A stretch of 64,000 bases of DNA from Mesocentrotus franciscanus (Eukaryota > Echinodermata > Echinoidea > Camarodonta > Strongylocentrotidae): the NCBI GenBank assembly GCA_037976565.1, contig CP137675.1:18559946-18623945 (forward strand), in the 5' to 3' direction. The notes beneath the pieces are model-generated. The model made no database searches, was not told the DNA's origin, and worked only from the letters and a program-made list of their open reading frames with translations. This document shows positions 35,710-48,545 of the stretch, piece after piece. Position 1 is the first letter of the stretch; each line of letters begins with the position of its first letter. A program made the translations under genes and the position numbers.

Positions 35710-38525
35710 TTATAAACATGTTTTGACAGTGAACAAAAGAGTGTTTATTATCATCGGCCTAAAAAAACGTATTATATCATGTTTAAATGAACGCCTTTAT
35801 ATTTGCAAGAACAAATACATTACAATTTGCCCTTCTAAATTAGTTACGTAGGCGGCCCAGACAGATTTGCCCCATTAAAACTCCCGACATTTCTGAATTT
35901 ATATGCGAGTTTAATAGTGCAAAATTGAGTTCTACATGTTTTTTTTATAGAAAACACTGCCCTTGACCTAGCTCTTTGGTAGGTAAACAAAATCTGTCAT
36001 ATTCCGACGTCATTATCTGTAAACTACCTTGAAAGAGATTTGATCTGGTACCGTCATAATATTGAAGAAGTCTTTGTTTTCAAATTAAATAGTTGGTGCA
36101 TGGCTTGGCTAAAGAAAATATTGAATAAGATGTGACTACAATGCTTCGAATATCTCTAACTCTATTTCACGCAAAAGGTAATTACTGTGAATGTTTTTTT
36201 TTTTTAATGAACACCCTCTTGTTTTGTGTTTTGTCCCTCTTTCTTGATCTTTATGAGCTTCCTATATTTTATTTTATTTGCTCACACAGTAATCTTTCTA
36301 TCTTTTCCTTTCTCTCCCGCACTCATTTCTAAAACTAAGAAAATTTCCTTTGATTTAATTGGCTGATCACTGAACCTATCAGATATTGTCTGCAATTTTG
36401 ATCTCTTTTAGAAATAAAATCTATTTCTCTGTTAGTATTGTTACGTTATAAATGATATGAAGGATCCCCCATTCTGTCTAGTTTCTTTCTTATTATGTCC
36501 GCTGTATGTTTGAAAGTCTTACTCTTCTCCTTCTCTGTCTGTCCGTCTGGTGCCTGTCTCTCTGTCTCTGTCTCTCTGTCTCTCTGTCTCTCTGTCTCTG
36601 TCTCTGTTTCTCTCTCTCACACACCTTTTCTCTATTTCTTTACATGTTTCTCACTGCAGTGCTTCCCAACCCCAGTCTTTCTCTTGTGGAAATTGTCCTC
36701 CTTACATGTACCTTCATCATGTTCTTCGCAGGGTCATCTCATTCGGGGAGGGGGGCAGGATGGCAATGGGAACCGGGGTATCCCACAATAATTCGAAATG
36801 TGTAGATGATTTAGGCATCCTGTGATGCCCTTCATGTTAAATATACTGCACAATAATACATGAAGTAAAAATAAACCATTATTGAATTTAAACTGAACTG
36901 AAACTGATGAACAATATAGTATATTGGAACCATTGACTACTATACCAGCTGGACATATACATCTGGTATTAGCGTACATTTTGAAAAAACAGAACAAAAC
37001 AAAACAAACTGCGCTTTGGTACAAGGATACCAGCACAATACATCTTAGAAAGTACCAGCATTATAATCAATTAAGTAGTAATAAAGACAATGTAATTTTA
37101 TTAGGTATACCCATCTCCATTAAATATTTGTTTAATCCTCATTTTATTGAGATGTAGGGACCACAAGTACTTTTACGATAATGCAAGAACTTGATTGTTG
37201 TTCACACAATGACAATCAGAGGCGTCTTTAGAACGTTTCTAGTGTGTGTGTGTGTGGTTGGGCGAGGGGGTCGGACCAAATTTGCCGAAGAGCAATGCAA
37301 ATAAGCATGCTCGATGAACATGACGAACTTTTCTGACAAGAAAATATTTTTCAATCAGTCAATAAATTAATAAAATCAATCAAAAACAAAATAGAACATT
37401 TTGGATTTATATCGGGTGACATTGCCTAAAAACTTGTAGGCTTTACTTACAGAAAAAACTGCGATCGAAGAATTTTGACAACATTACTTTTAATGACAAA
37501 TATTATACAAGGTACAATATTTTTTTTAAAGATTTCAATTACATCGATGTGCATGTTTACAAAGTAGAATCGCTGTGCAATATTTACCAGTGCTCATAAT
37601 ATGAACAAGGAAACAAGCAAGAGTATAGAACATTAAGTTTGATATCTGCCAAATTTGTCCCAAATTTTGCATACTTTTTCTACAAGCAATATTCCTAAAA
37701 GTGATTACTAATTAATTTTGGCAACTGTTGCCAATAAGTGCGGATTTACCGAACGTTTCGTGATGGGGCTGTAGAGAAGGGGGTGTCGCATTCGACTCAA
37801 TCCCAATACTTTGTGCATTTAACAATTAATATAACCAAGACATCAGTGTTGTAGCTACTGGGTGAGGGAGGGGGCACGGGGGCATATGCCACACCCCCAT
37901 CGGATGGAGAAAAAAAGGTTGAAGTGGGCTGGAGAGAAAAGAGAGAAGGGGATAGGATGGGGGGGGGGGCGGGAGGAACGCATAAGAAGACGAAAGGACC
38001 CCCAATCCCTAATCGGCAGCTATTTTAATTACATAATAAATTATCATCCTAGCAAAATCGGTGCGCCCGCCCCATGATGCCTTTGCCCCATCAATGACGA
38101 GACCCACACGTTTCACAACTGAAAGACATCATTCACAATGACATACCAACATAAATGATTTACAGGTGTACAAGAAGGGTGTTTTAAAAGATAAACTCCT
38201 TGAAAGATAGGATGCAGCATATAGCAACTAAATGATGTCCAGTCCCACACCGGTTCCGTCGGCCTCGTTTTCGAGCTCCATGCACGTCCCAACACGAATT
38301 TGCACGAACCCTAACAGTCATAATGCTTTACTGCTGGGTGTCTGAAGTAAGAGACTATGCCGACTGCAAGGTCTAGTGCTCCCCATAGGCTCTGTACATT
38401 ATACCTACTCGTGACATAGTCAGAGCTAGGGACTGACAGAGTTAGGCTCTTCTCCCGACCTTATGGACTTACTTAAGTGTCAAATTAGAGTTTGTGTCTA
38501 CAAACTATTAAAACTAACACCTTCC
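35710..38525. other. Non-coding stretch
   Basis: Contains a (TCTG)n/(TC)n run at 36535-36620, a TG run near 37245, and a G-rich stretch at 37860-37975. Overlapping frames at 36495-36825 are produced by the CT repeat. No exon supported. Confidence 0.55.
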
Positions 38526-39043
38526 TTAAAGGTACTATGTCCCATTTGCCGGTCAAAACAAATGAAAAGGTTAAATTCCACCGGCATTTGAAAGATAATC
38601 CTAATTTAGGACTTCCCTCAAAACGAAAGGGCTTGAAAATGTCTTTTGGTGAGAAAATAATGACCGTTAGTTGTCGAATCGACTTTAGTGATTGCAATCA
38701 TTTTAGTAAATAGTCTGATGGTCGTACGTTTTGTGCTGCGCAAAGATTCAATCAGTTTAATTTTGGCCATTACGAGAAGTGGGTTATTGATGTAGACAAA
38801 TGATAATGTACCCTTTACAGCTCATTTTATGTATGTTATTACCAAAGAAAAAAAGAAGTCAGCCAGTCACTCAATAGTGTCTGACAGTGAAGTTTAGTAA
38901 GTAAACGGGTTTCCTTGCATAATTTGAATACTAGGACACTGCTAATGTTTAAATTTCACAGATAGTTTACGTGACGTATTCATGATTCCTGCAAAGTTCT
39001 ACAGAATTTGATGTTGGCTTCAAATGGGACATAGTACCTTTAA
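38526..39043 (+). mobile_element. MITE copy A (left arm of palindrome)
   Basis: Has its own inverted ends: TTAAAGGTACTATGTCCCAT at the left, and the complement ending 'gtacctttaa' at 39043. 518 bp, non-coding. The full-length reverse copy is at 39241-39777. Confidence 0.85.
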
Positions 39044-39240
39044 GGCTTGTTCAGATATGGCGCTTCAAACCACCATTCACGAGTAAATCAATGGCAACTG
39101 CGCGCAACAAAGGACTTGCTTGCGCGTATTCGCTAAGGTCTGTGTTATATTAGATCAATACATTGTGGAATGTATTACACTACGTCTTAACGTCATCGTA
39201 AAAACTACCGCTGTTTTTCCGCGCCATATCTGAACAATCC
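39044..39240 (+). mobile_element. 197-bp MITE between the two arms
   Basis: Starts 'ggcttgttcagatatggcgc' and ends 'gcgccatatctgaacaatcc', near-perfect inverted ends of 20 bp. Related copies at 4262-4432 and 52745-52872 show it is a separate family. Confidence 0.85.
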
Positions 39241-39777
39241 TTTAATGATACTATGTCCCTTTTGCAGCCAACATCAAATTCTGTAGAACTTTGCAGGAAT
39301 TATGAATATGTCATGTATGTCCTATCTGTGAAATTTAAACGTTAGCAGTGTCCTAATATTCAAATTATGCAAGGAAACCCGTTTACTTGCTAGACTTCAC
39401 TGTCAGACACTATTGAGTGACTGACTGGCTTTTTCATCTTTGGTAATAACATACATAAAATGAGCTGTAAAGGGTACATGAGCATTTGTCTACATCAATA
39501 ACCCACTTCTTGTAATGGCCAAAATTAAACTGATTGAATCTTTGCGCAGCATAAAACGTACGACCATTCGGTACAATGGTCTGAAAAATCAGACTATTAC
39601 TTACTGGCTCTATAGCTCCTAAGTCGATTCGACAACTTATGGTCGTTATTTTCCCACTTAAAGACATTTTCAAGCCCCTTTTTTTAGGGAAGTTCTAAAT
39701 TAGTATTGTCTTTCAAATGCCGTTGGAATTTAACCTTTTCATTTTTTTGGCCTGCAAATGGGACATAGTACCTTTAA
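39241..39777 (-). mobile_element. MITE copy B (right arm of palindrome)
   Basis: Inverted copy of 38526-39043 (for example 'gcttgaaaatgtcttt', 'gaaaaggttaaattcca' and 'tgtctgacagtgaagt' in opposite orientation), with the terminal 'gggacatagtacctttaa'. Open frames at 38492, 38485 and 39434 arise from the arms and are not genes. Confidence 0.85.
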
Positions 39778-42044
39778 CAGGATGTAGTCCCGCCTATAGT
39801 ACGTCGCATAAAGTTCAGGGCTAGGTGTGGCTGTTACATTATATCATCTTGAAATAATAGCTGCAGACTGACATTGTAAAGGCTGTATAGTAAACATTGC
39901 GATAATGTATTATAGATGATATCAATACTGTTTTGTTTTATAAGCACACGGCATGTATCAACAACTGTTCAAAATGTATGAAGGATTATACGAAAATTGA
40001 AGAGGAAATTAAAGACTGATGAAGAAGAAGAAATAAAGAGAAGAGCTAGACAGAAAAGAATATCAAAGGTGAAGATAAAAAGCAAATAAATAAGACAGAG
40101 AAGGGAGAATGTAAATGATAATTCAATAAAATAAATGGAATAGAATAAAGAAAGAACACGAAAGAAGAATGACCTCGTTTTTCCATATTAGAGATATATA
40201 AATTCAAACTGACCAACTCATAATTATTTCCCAGTTAATATAGTAATTGTTGGCCTATGCCAAATGAGATTATATAACAGATTATAGAAATACAAAAAAT
40301 GCATACGAGAAATGAACAAAATCAAATTACTTTTACCAACATTTACATATACATATCAACTCCAGGCAACAATGAAAAAAAAATAAAAATACATGTCTAA
40401 TTTTGAACCACGTGATTTTAAACTATTTAACTCTCAAATCTTTTAAATTGATATATCAATATACTAAGTGGTTGTGTATAAACGTACATAAATATAACTA
40501 TGGCGTACAAAAAATTAATACGAATAAAACTTAAATAATTTTTACCAACATATACAAATCATATCTATTATTTCGATAGTGTACACAGTATTTCTCAGCA
40601 TTTACTTAAAGCGATTATAGGCATTGAGAGAAAAAAATTATGGTGTGTGTTGACATGAGAAAAGTACTATTACATTTCAACAACAAAAAAGCAATGGGGA
40701 ATCACTCCCATTCCTTAGAGAACAAAAATACAAGATGAGTGAATATATATAAATATATATATATATTACAGAAAATAAATTCAATTATAGAAAACTTTAT
40801 CCACACTGTCGATAAGTATAGCATCATATAGTAATAATTTGACGATGAAAGATGATAATCACAACAAACTGACCATTTTCTAATACAAGACAAGAAACAT
40901 GTACAATTCCATTAAATATTTATGCACTGTTTGAATTCCAAAATATTAAACCATACCTAGAAATACCTGGAATGGACAGATGTGGCTATAACGTAAGGCG
41001 TGCTGCGTGCGGGAGGTAGCGGACGTTGCATCCCATACCCCACTCCCTCTGTCGAAGTGTTTGCCTCCTCCCTATAGTCACTTCCTGTAGTCCAGAAGTG
41101 TTTCCAGATAAGTTACAAACATTCGTACAAAAATAAGGAATTACCTAGACACATGCGCGTTTTTTTTCTAAATATTTGTTTTAAGGCAGCAGAGGTTAGA
41201 TTGTTTTTCACATCCAAAATGTTACTGCTTTTCCAGACTGCATCCCTGACTGCACATGAATCTGGAGCCATAATATATGCATATATCATCTGGACAAAGA
41301 GAGTTTCTGAACGCTTTATCATTCGCGCTAAAGCGTAGGCTATACATGTCAAACAATATATATTCCCGTTACATAAAATACTCGAAGCTGACCATTCAAA
41401 GACAACAAGGGCGCGCGGGCTGGCCCCCTAGTTTTCTTCCGTTAATGCTCGCATATTAAACCCTTTCAAATTTTTGCTATCTTCGTTCCCCCACGGAATG
41501 TGAATAATAATGAAAATCTATAAAACGCATAGAATTAATCGTCATAATTATACAAAAAGATTTGTGCGACATTGGTGCCAGCATGTAAATTTAATACAAA
41601 TAAATCCCTTTAATAAATTTGATTCTGTTTTATGTTGAAAAAAACATTGAGTATTCATAATTTGATACAAGATTATCGTATTTGGAAGATTCAATGTTGT
41701 TTCAGAAATGGCTTTTCGATGCCCTTTTCCGCGTATTATATACATGAAAGCAATGTATAATTTTTATTCAATTTTACACTAAAAAAGCTTATTCACATGT
41801 AGAATTAAAAATACGTATTTGATATTGATATTGTTTCCAGATGAATCAACAGGAGCGCTCTTCTTGTTACAAAGTTCTTCAATGTCATTTTCCGCGGACC
41901 TGAATGCAACTATGTCACCAAATCATTCTTTAAAAGCAACAAAAAGCTTTTAAGTTCATCAAAATGCTTATGGGAAATATTCAACCATCGGTATTCGGTA
42001 TTTCATAGTGAGGAGTACAATGTTATTATCAAAGGTAATCCTAT
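39778..42044. other. Non-coding stretch and 3' flank of the Ig receptor gene
   Basis: AT-rich, with an AT run at 40745-40767. No exon supported. The part next to 42044 is probably the 3' UTR of the Ig receptor gene. Confidence 0.55.
41763..41768 (-). terminator. Possible polyadenylation signal of the Ig receptor gene
   Basis: TTTATT on the plus strand, so AATAAA on the minus strand, 277 bp downstream of the stop codon. Plausible but unproven. Confidence 0.3.
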
Positions 42045-43809
42045 TCACAGTTCAAAGTTAGAAATGATGGAGGCTTCGTAGGTATCACGTATAGGAGTGT
42101 AAGCCATGCAGTCAATTTCGGTATATTCCGGTTGCTCTCCTTTCTCCCTCTGATGAGCCTTTTTAAATTCGGCATCATTTCGCATGCCCTTCGGTACTGC
42201 ATCGTAGGTAACTCGTTGCAAGCTTTGTGAACGCGTATAATTCCCGTTTGGTGATTGCGGTACGGGCCTACTCGGCACCTTTGGCTCCATGTAGATGTTG
42301 ATCATGGGTCGACCGAAACCCGTTGGGGCCGATGCTTCGCTATGCGAGATGTCGGTGAGGTCGGTACCAGAACCTCGAGCAACATTCTCGTAACCGAAAG
42401 CTCTGTGGTCCATGGCTAGCATAGGAGGAGAAGGAGCAGTGGATCGCATCTGGTAGTCGTTTCTAGGACCACTTTTCGGGAATGTCGCAGAGGACTCACG
42501 AAATGCCTTAGAGTGCATCTCAAAATACTGGTTCTTCTGTGCTTGGATATTCTGTACTACATTTGGCGGATTCGGTGGCGGCTGAAGGCCATTACTGCTC
42601 GTCACGAAAGCAGAGTCTTTGCTAAAGATATCCCGACCGGTTGTCGGTTCAGCTTCAGTCGAATACTCGCTCTGTTTCGATGACCAAAGCTCTTCGGCAC
42701 GCTTGGCTCCAAGATCGCGACGGCGTCTGTGTCGTTTACAAAGAGCTTTGATCACAATCATAAAGAGAAGAGTGATTCCTATTCCTCCGACGAAAGCAAC
42801 CAAGATGGCTATGATCGGAATCTTCGAAGGCACATGGACCAATATACTGCTGTTGTTGCAAGCATCTTCTTTCTTTGACACCAGGAGCATCATTTCCTGT
42901 GATGACATCAATCTAGATGGTGTGGTTACCCGACATGTTACCATTGTCCCATTGTCTGCCATCGCTGCATTCAGTAGATGAAGCTCTCTTCCTCCATCAT
43001 AGAAGGATACACTTGATGAGTCTTCAGGCACAATGACAGCATTCATTAGCCATTGGTACGATACGGAAGGCATCCCGAAACCTAAGCACCAGTAGGTAAC
43101 TTCATCATTTTCAACGACAAGTCCGCGTGACTGCCTTAGGGTAACATTCGGTGGCACGCTTAGAAGGGTCACGGTGCATTCTCGCGGTTCCGTAAACACA
43201 GGACTTGATGCCCTGCAGGTAAAATTCACTCCGTTGTCCTCCCCACTGAGAGTCTTATTGTAAGTTATCGTATTCGTTGCAACTTCTCTGATGCTGGGCA
43301 GGAGTTCTTCTCCCTGATACCAATCCAGCTGAGCCGGTGGTACCTCCGCGGGAGAGACAGGAAATACTAATTCTTTCATTGATGTTACCGGAACCACTGA
43401 CCAAGCAATCTGGGTACTGTGGCAACGGAGCAGCATGGACCACCAACTCATAGTCGATTGTCTTGACGAACTTCTGACTGGTTCGGTTGATGGTTGTGTA
43501 GATCTGACACCTGTACACGCCTCCATCGGTGAGCCGTAAAGACGTGATTTCAAGATCAAATCGCGTGTTGGTCCCTATCACAGCTAGCCGTGGGTAGAGT
43601 TCAGGTGAGAGCACCCGTCGAACAACACGTTGCGAGCTGAGGAATGCATCAAGCGTCTTCGAGTACCAGTAGACAAGCGAACCGTTGGTGCCGCTCAGGT
43701 CACAGGGCATCGTTATAGTGCCGTTGACGATGCCCTGGATGTTGATATTGCTTGCACCGACCACGGACACAATCACCACGAAAAGAACAAACTGAAATAA
43801 GCTAGCCAT
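42045..43809 (-). CDS. Three-Ig-domain transmembrane receptor with ITIM-like tail; frameshifted
   Basis: Likely a cell-surface recognition or adhesion receptor. The ATG at 43809 (GCAATGG context, in-frame TGA at 43822-43824) starts the signal peptide MASLFQFVLFVVIVSVVGAS. V-type Ig: C36, W48, DGGVYRC (C101). Second Ig: C151, LDWYQ (W about 164), NFTC (about 199). Third Ig: YWC (about 242), YQW, MVTC (about 293). Transmembrane helix about 331-355 (IPIIAILVAFVGGIGITLLF...), then KRHRRRR. The tail is about 230 residues with YFEM, GYENV, VTYDAV (fits ITIM V-x-Y-x-x-V), PEYTEID, MAYTPI, and it ends SNFEL (class II PDZ-like). All is in one exon. The frame changes by one base at about 43350-43359, just after C151. 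V-C-C plus PDZ-like end recalls nectin-type receptors, but no ortholog can be named. Confidence 0.8.
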
Positions 43810-46429
43810 TGCCAACACTAGTCACTTTCCTCAGTATAAATTCAAAGGTAGTTTGTGAAGTTCTCAGCGTTGACGCTAATTCACTTGTGTGAACAATCTG
43901 TGAATCCTGAACATTATTCCAATAAATCTATGAGAGCACAGTTGTGTTTTTAGTCTTTTAGTACGATACTTACAGTTACAATACAAATGTTGTTTAAAAC
44001 AATGCTTTTCAAGCTCATCTCTGAAATGTTATGCCGGAATCGCTGGAAATGTTTCCACCCTGGAAAGTTTCCACAAACCCTCAAAGCAAGCTCCTCATTA
44101 TAAGCCGACTAAAATGGGTAATGTTGAAATTCTGCCAAACTCAATACATGTTGATACAATCAGTAATGGCTTAGTCCGGAATGCCAACGCCAACTCGTTC
44201 TGGAGAGGAAGAAACGAGAACAGAGAGGGGTAAGAACAGAAATCGACGCAAATCCGGACGTATAAGCTGTTATAACATTTTCAATTAAATTACCGCTAAA
44301 TAATGCAACTTCCTTTGTAGATTCTGTACCAATTTGTCATCACAAGCTGCAATTAATTTTGATAGCGGATTCCACGTTTCCCGTCGATCCCGAGGGCTAG
44401 TTTAGAACACGGATCAAGCGATAGCATTGAGAGGCCTCTCGAAGATAGAAAGAAAAAAAAAACACAGAGTGAGACAACGATCTCACTTAACTAGTACCTC
44501 AACATAATATATATAGCATGCTGTTGTCGACACTGGCTAAGTTCACATCATCACTTGGGTGTCTTTTTCAATGAACACCAATAAGCATTAATGCACTCTT
44601 GGAACTGTCGTCGCAGTACGTAACACACCACCTAAATCCAATTCCTTCTTCCAATTCGAACGTTCGCTGATAAATGAACGATTTCAAAATAGCCTTCTAG
44701 AAATGACACGGATAATTAAAAAAAAAGGCTGAGTTCTCAGAAGTATAAAGACATGATATTTAAGCTTTGTACCAGCACTTTTCATAATTCGGATTATTCA
44801 CATGTAGAGTCTGGCTGAAGAGTGACCGTTGCGAATAAAACGAATAGAGGCGCAGTGCTTCCCGGGAGTTCACAAAAAATGCGACTCTCAGAGTGGGACA
44901 AACTTCCTTCTTCTAACATGCAATGCGTATTGTTAATCGCTCGCAGAATATTGAACCTGAACCGCAGCAATCACGTGTTTTCCGGGCTGTGCTATAAAAC
45001 TTCATGATATCTCGAAGAATCACATCAACCTATTAGAGAGGGTATTGTTCATGGACCCTCTCAGTCCTTCCCCTTCTTCATTTTCTTCCCCCACTCTCGA
45101 TTTTCCAGGCCTTTTTTTTTCTTTCATTCTTTTATTTATCTGTCTGGCGATCGAAGTGAGTTTTGGCGGAAATATGTCACTTGAACTCGGGGTGCTTGAA
45201 TTCTCCTTATCAGATCGCTCCTGAAAGTTACGATCAGTGATAGACAAGAAAGAAAATTTAACAACTAAACAATTAATTTTGATCATTTTCATAGATAAAA
45301 GCCAATAAAAGCTATACTTTCGAAATTAATCCATGCTAATTAGCTACTGTTTCCAATGATGATTCATCTAACTGAGGCTGCCAAGGGAAGTTTGATATAT
45401 TAAGAGTTAATGGGCAAAATAGCAACGAATTCATAATATGCCTTACCATTTCTACAAAATGTCCACCAATATTTTTATTGTTCTTATCTAATCATCTCCC
45501 TTCTCATATTTTAATAATGCCTATTTCAAAATTTTCTTTATTAGATGGTGTGTCCTGTTTTGTTTTGTCTAATCGTATTTATTCTTTTTATTTTTTTTGC
45601 TTTTCCTTCTCTTTTTTTTTCATGCTGGAAATTTTATGTTGTCTATTTTCACCTGTCTTCATTGTCTTGGCAAGCCATAAAGTGGCCATTGTTTACTTTT
45701 ATAAATGCGAAGTCGTTTTCATCAATAATGAAAGTCACCATCTGCGCTCCTATTGATATTATAATAAAATAATTGAAAATACGAAGCCAATTTGTGTGAT
45801 GTTTATTTATTACTGGCAAGAAGCAATTGACTAGATGCCTCTTTTGACCTATATATTTGGCGCTCTTTTACAGATAATTTGCATACATTTATACTAGTCG
45901 TCTGCAACCAACTGACCTGTTAAACTCGTTCACCGACCATGTATTTACCTTGTATCTTTCAATTTAATATAAACCCACTGAGAGACCTTTCGCCTCTTTC
46001 CTTTGATTATGTTCACTTAATCTAAGCTTAATCGTTTAAACGTTTGTCAACAGCGAAGCCCCATTTCGTAAGTTATGAAAGAAATTCATAAATTATAATC
46101 CGTCTAATTGACCGTGTGACCTACAATAAATTGAAGAGTGCTGGTACTTAAAACCGGATCACTGATTTACTTTGATAAGGTGTCGAACAAATAAGTTGTG
46201 CTTAAAAAAAAGTATAGGTAGGTCCATAGTTCAAAATCGTGAAGTTGTGACATTACAGTGTATAGTTAATATAATTCATGCGTGGGGTCCCTAAATAAAA
46301 TTTGAAAAGTAGAGACTAGTGACAGACATAAAAACACTAGCAACTGTTTGGAAACAACTCGTTTGAAGATTTAATCAAACCGCTGTTGGGGCTCTGTCTT
46401 TACTGCGCGGTTAGTGGCTCAATGGCAAT
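43810..46429. other. 5' flank of the Ig receptor gene and intergenic DNA
   Basis: No exon supported. Pyrimidine-rich stretches at 45055-45135 and 45590-45625. Open frames at 44822, 45020, 45478 and 45545 have low-complexity or random composition. Confidence 0.5.
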
Positions 46430-46625
46430 ACTATTTCATACAATCTCAACTCCAGGGAGCATTCCAGACTTTTCCAGTCGGTCGGCTTTTGCAAATCTCA
46501 ATGACGTTCGCAGTCTACCGGGTACCCATTCATACACCTGGGTATAGAGAATCCATTGTTGATTAGATGCCTTGCTTATGATCCAAGTGTCTTGCAATGA
46601 CTCGAGCCCAAGACCTTAACATCTC
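46430..46625 (-). mobile_element. SINE copy, reverse, partial
   Basis: The reverse complement of 'ctccagggagcattcc', 'ctaccgggtacccattcatacacctgggta' and 'gatgccttgcttatgatcc' matches the SINE body at 8195-8455. Near its head, 'gactcgagcccaagacc' resembles a degraded B-box (minus strand GGGCTCGAGTC). The 3' tail is missing. Confidence 0.6.
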
Positions 46626-47324
46626 GTCAAGATTCTAAACTACTTTTATTTACTCTTTCAGACAGTTCATATTCAAGTAACGAATATCTGATCATAATCA
46701 TATCCAATTGCCAAATATACATCTTAACCCACCCATATTGACCAGTACTACAATGACCGCGAAAAACAAAACAAAACTGCTCTACTTACGAACGAAAGCT
46801 GACATCGCTTAGAACAAAATTACTGCCGCCTAATTAATACAATGCCAATGAACCGTCCAAGAGCAAATTCTTATTGCAAATACAATAAAAATGTATGGTA
46901 CTTGACGAATGGTTATCCTATTTTAATTAATCCTAAATATTATGATGCGGATATTATAACACTTCAAACCGGATTCATCCTTCATCATGATAAGGAAGTG
47001 GTAGCCAAGGGTATTTCCGTTTCTCCATGTCGTTTTTGTTTCTTTCTGGTGTAAGGTATTTTATTCGGATGAGTGAATCTAGATCATTGAAAAGGGGGTC
47101 GATGACTGTGTCGTTTATTTCCTATATGCTCGAATTTTAAGGCTGATAATTTCTGGGTCATATCATTGTTAATTTGCTTGTATGTTCACCAATACGGTTT
47201 GGATGTCTGGTCGAGCAAACACACTTTTAGATGGAATTTTCGTGAATCAACAAGGCCATCGATTAGGGCTGGAATGTTGGAGGGGGTCCTATCATCTTTT
47301 CTCGTACCCCCCCCCCCAAAAAAA

Positions 47325-47635
47325 AATAATAATAGTCACATTCGTATAGCCCTAAATACTATACGTTTCTTAGCGCTTTACATTGTAATTAATCAGTACC
47401 CCGGTCATTGGATTCAATTGCTAATTCATGCATGATATGCACAAACTCCACTCCCAGGGGAGTATTCCGGCCAGGCGCCACTTTACAAGCGCACACATGC
47501 CAACCCAACCACATTAACGTTTGCATCCTACCGGGTAACCATTTAACACATGGGTGGAGAGTGAATGTAGTTTAATGTCTTGTCAAAGGACGTTAATGCA
47601 GCGGCATCCACTAGACCATTGCACCTCTCCCTTTC
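47325..47635 (-). mobile_element. SINE copy, reverse, nearly complete
   Basis: In reverse: head 'gcaatggtctagtggatgcc' (A-box-like), 'cactctccacccatgtgttaaatgg', 'ggcgcctggccggaatactcc', 'ccaatgaccggggtac', 'gtaaagcgctaag', and a poly(A/T)-rich (ATT) tail at 47325. The best copy of the family in the window, with a tRNA-like head. Confidence 0.75.
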
Positions 47636-47660
47636 TTCTTTCATTTTTCGCTATCCGATA

Positions 47661-48545
47661 GTGCCCGCGTCACACTGTCCCGAAGTTGACACCAGATGGA
47701 CACACGAATATGTAATTTTGAATTTCGCACGAAGATGGTCCCGAACTTGGTCAAAAGCCAATCAACAGCCGAAGCAAGTACGATGCATACAGAAGGTCAC
47801 ACGAAGGCAACACGAACATGTGGATTATTATTAAGTAGTTCACCCGCAGGCCACACGAAGGCCACACGATGGCTACACGACGTCGTATTTTGAGTACGGT
47901 GCGTTCGAACTAGATCACGAAGGCGTCAGGTGACCTCCCGATGGTATAAAACCTTCGGCCGACCGTGGAAAATTCAATTGCTGATCGGAGATTATTGATG
48001 CTCTGAGTAGGGACTGCGGAGCGACTTCCAAAGTGGGGGGCACCAACAACAAAAAGGCACTTTCTGGAGAAAAAACTCAAATTCGGCTGTCTTCGCCGAC
48101 ACCGTGTTCCCATCTTGATGTCATCGTACTATAATACGATGGCTACACGACGGCATTGCGAGGGCTTCACGTAGTCGTGTTGCATTCCCCAGACGATCGG
48201 GCAGCTTCTTGTTTCCTTCGTATTGTATTCGTGAGGCGAAAATGCCCGATGGCACCGATGATCACACGATGTAAAGACGAAGATGACACGATTTGACAAG
48301 ATGCCCTCACGATGGCCTTACGAAGGGCAACATGGACACACGATTTCAACATGTAAATGAACCTTTACAAGGTCTTCGGGCAATTTTTTGGCACGCCAAA
48401 GATTTTGCCATCGCTCACGAAGTTGCTGCCGGAGCCTGAAAAATCCACCGGCGATCATACGATGTCTTTACGACTTTTCAGATCCGAATTTGAACATTTC
48501 ATTCATCCATCTTATGTCAACTTCGGGACAGTGTGACACGGGCAT
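47661..48545. mobile_element. 885-bp TIR transposon, non-autonomous
   Basis: About 30-bp inverted ends share 'cacactgtcccgaagttgac' (left 47671-47690, with its complement at 48516-48535), with outer bases GTGCCCGCG / CGGGCAT. The inside is full of diverged short units such as 'cacacgaaggc', 'cacacgatgg' and 'ctacacgacg'. At 48016-48075 it carries a piece related to the start of the 31-kb insertion ('gagcgacttccaaag', 'ggcactttctg'). Frames here are not convincing genes. Confidence 0.75.

Noticed and set aside
43245..43559. N-terminal part of the 504-codon minus frame as a separate protein start
   Set aside because: The first 68 codons are the out-of-frame shadow of the V domain; only the part after about 43355 continues the receptor. 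The longer 187-codon frame also begins at GTG, so the real ATG is three codons in.
46842..47054. 70-codon plus-strand frame
   Set aside because: Chance-length frame in AT-rich DNA without motifs or splice signals.
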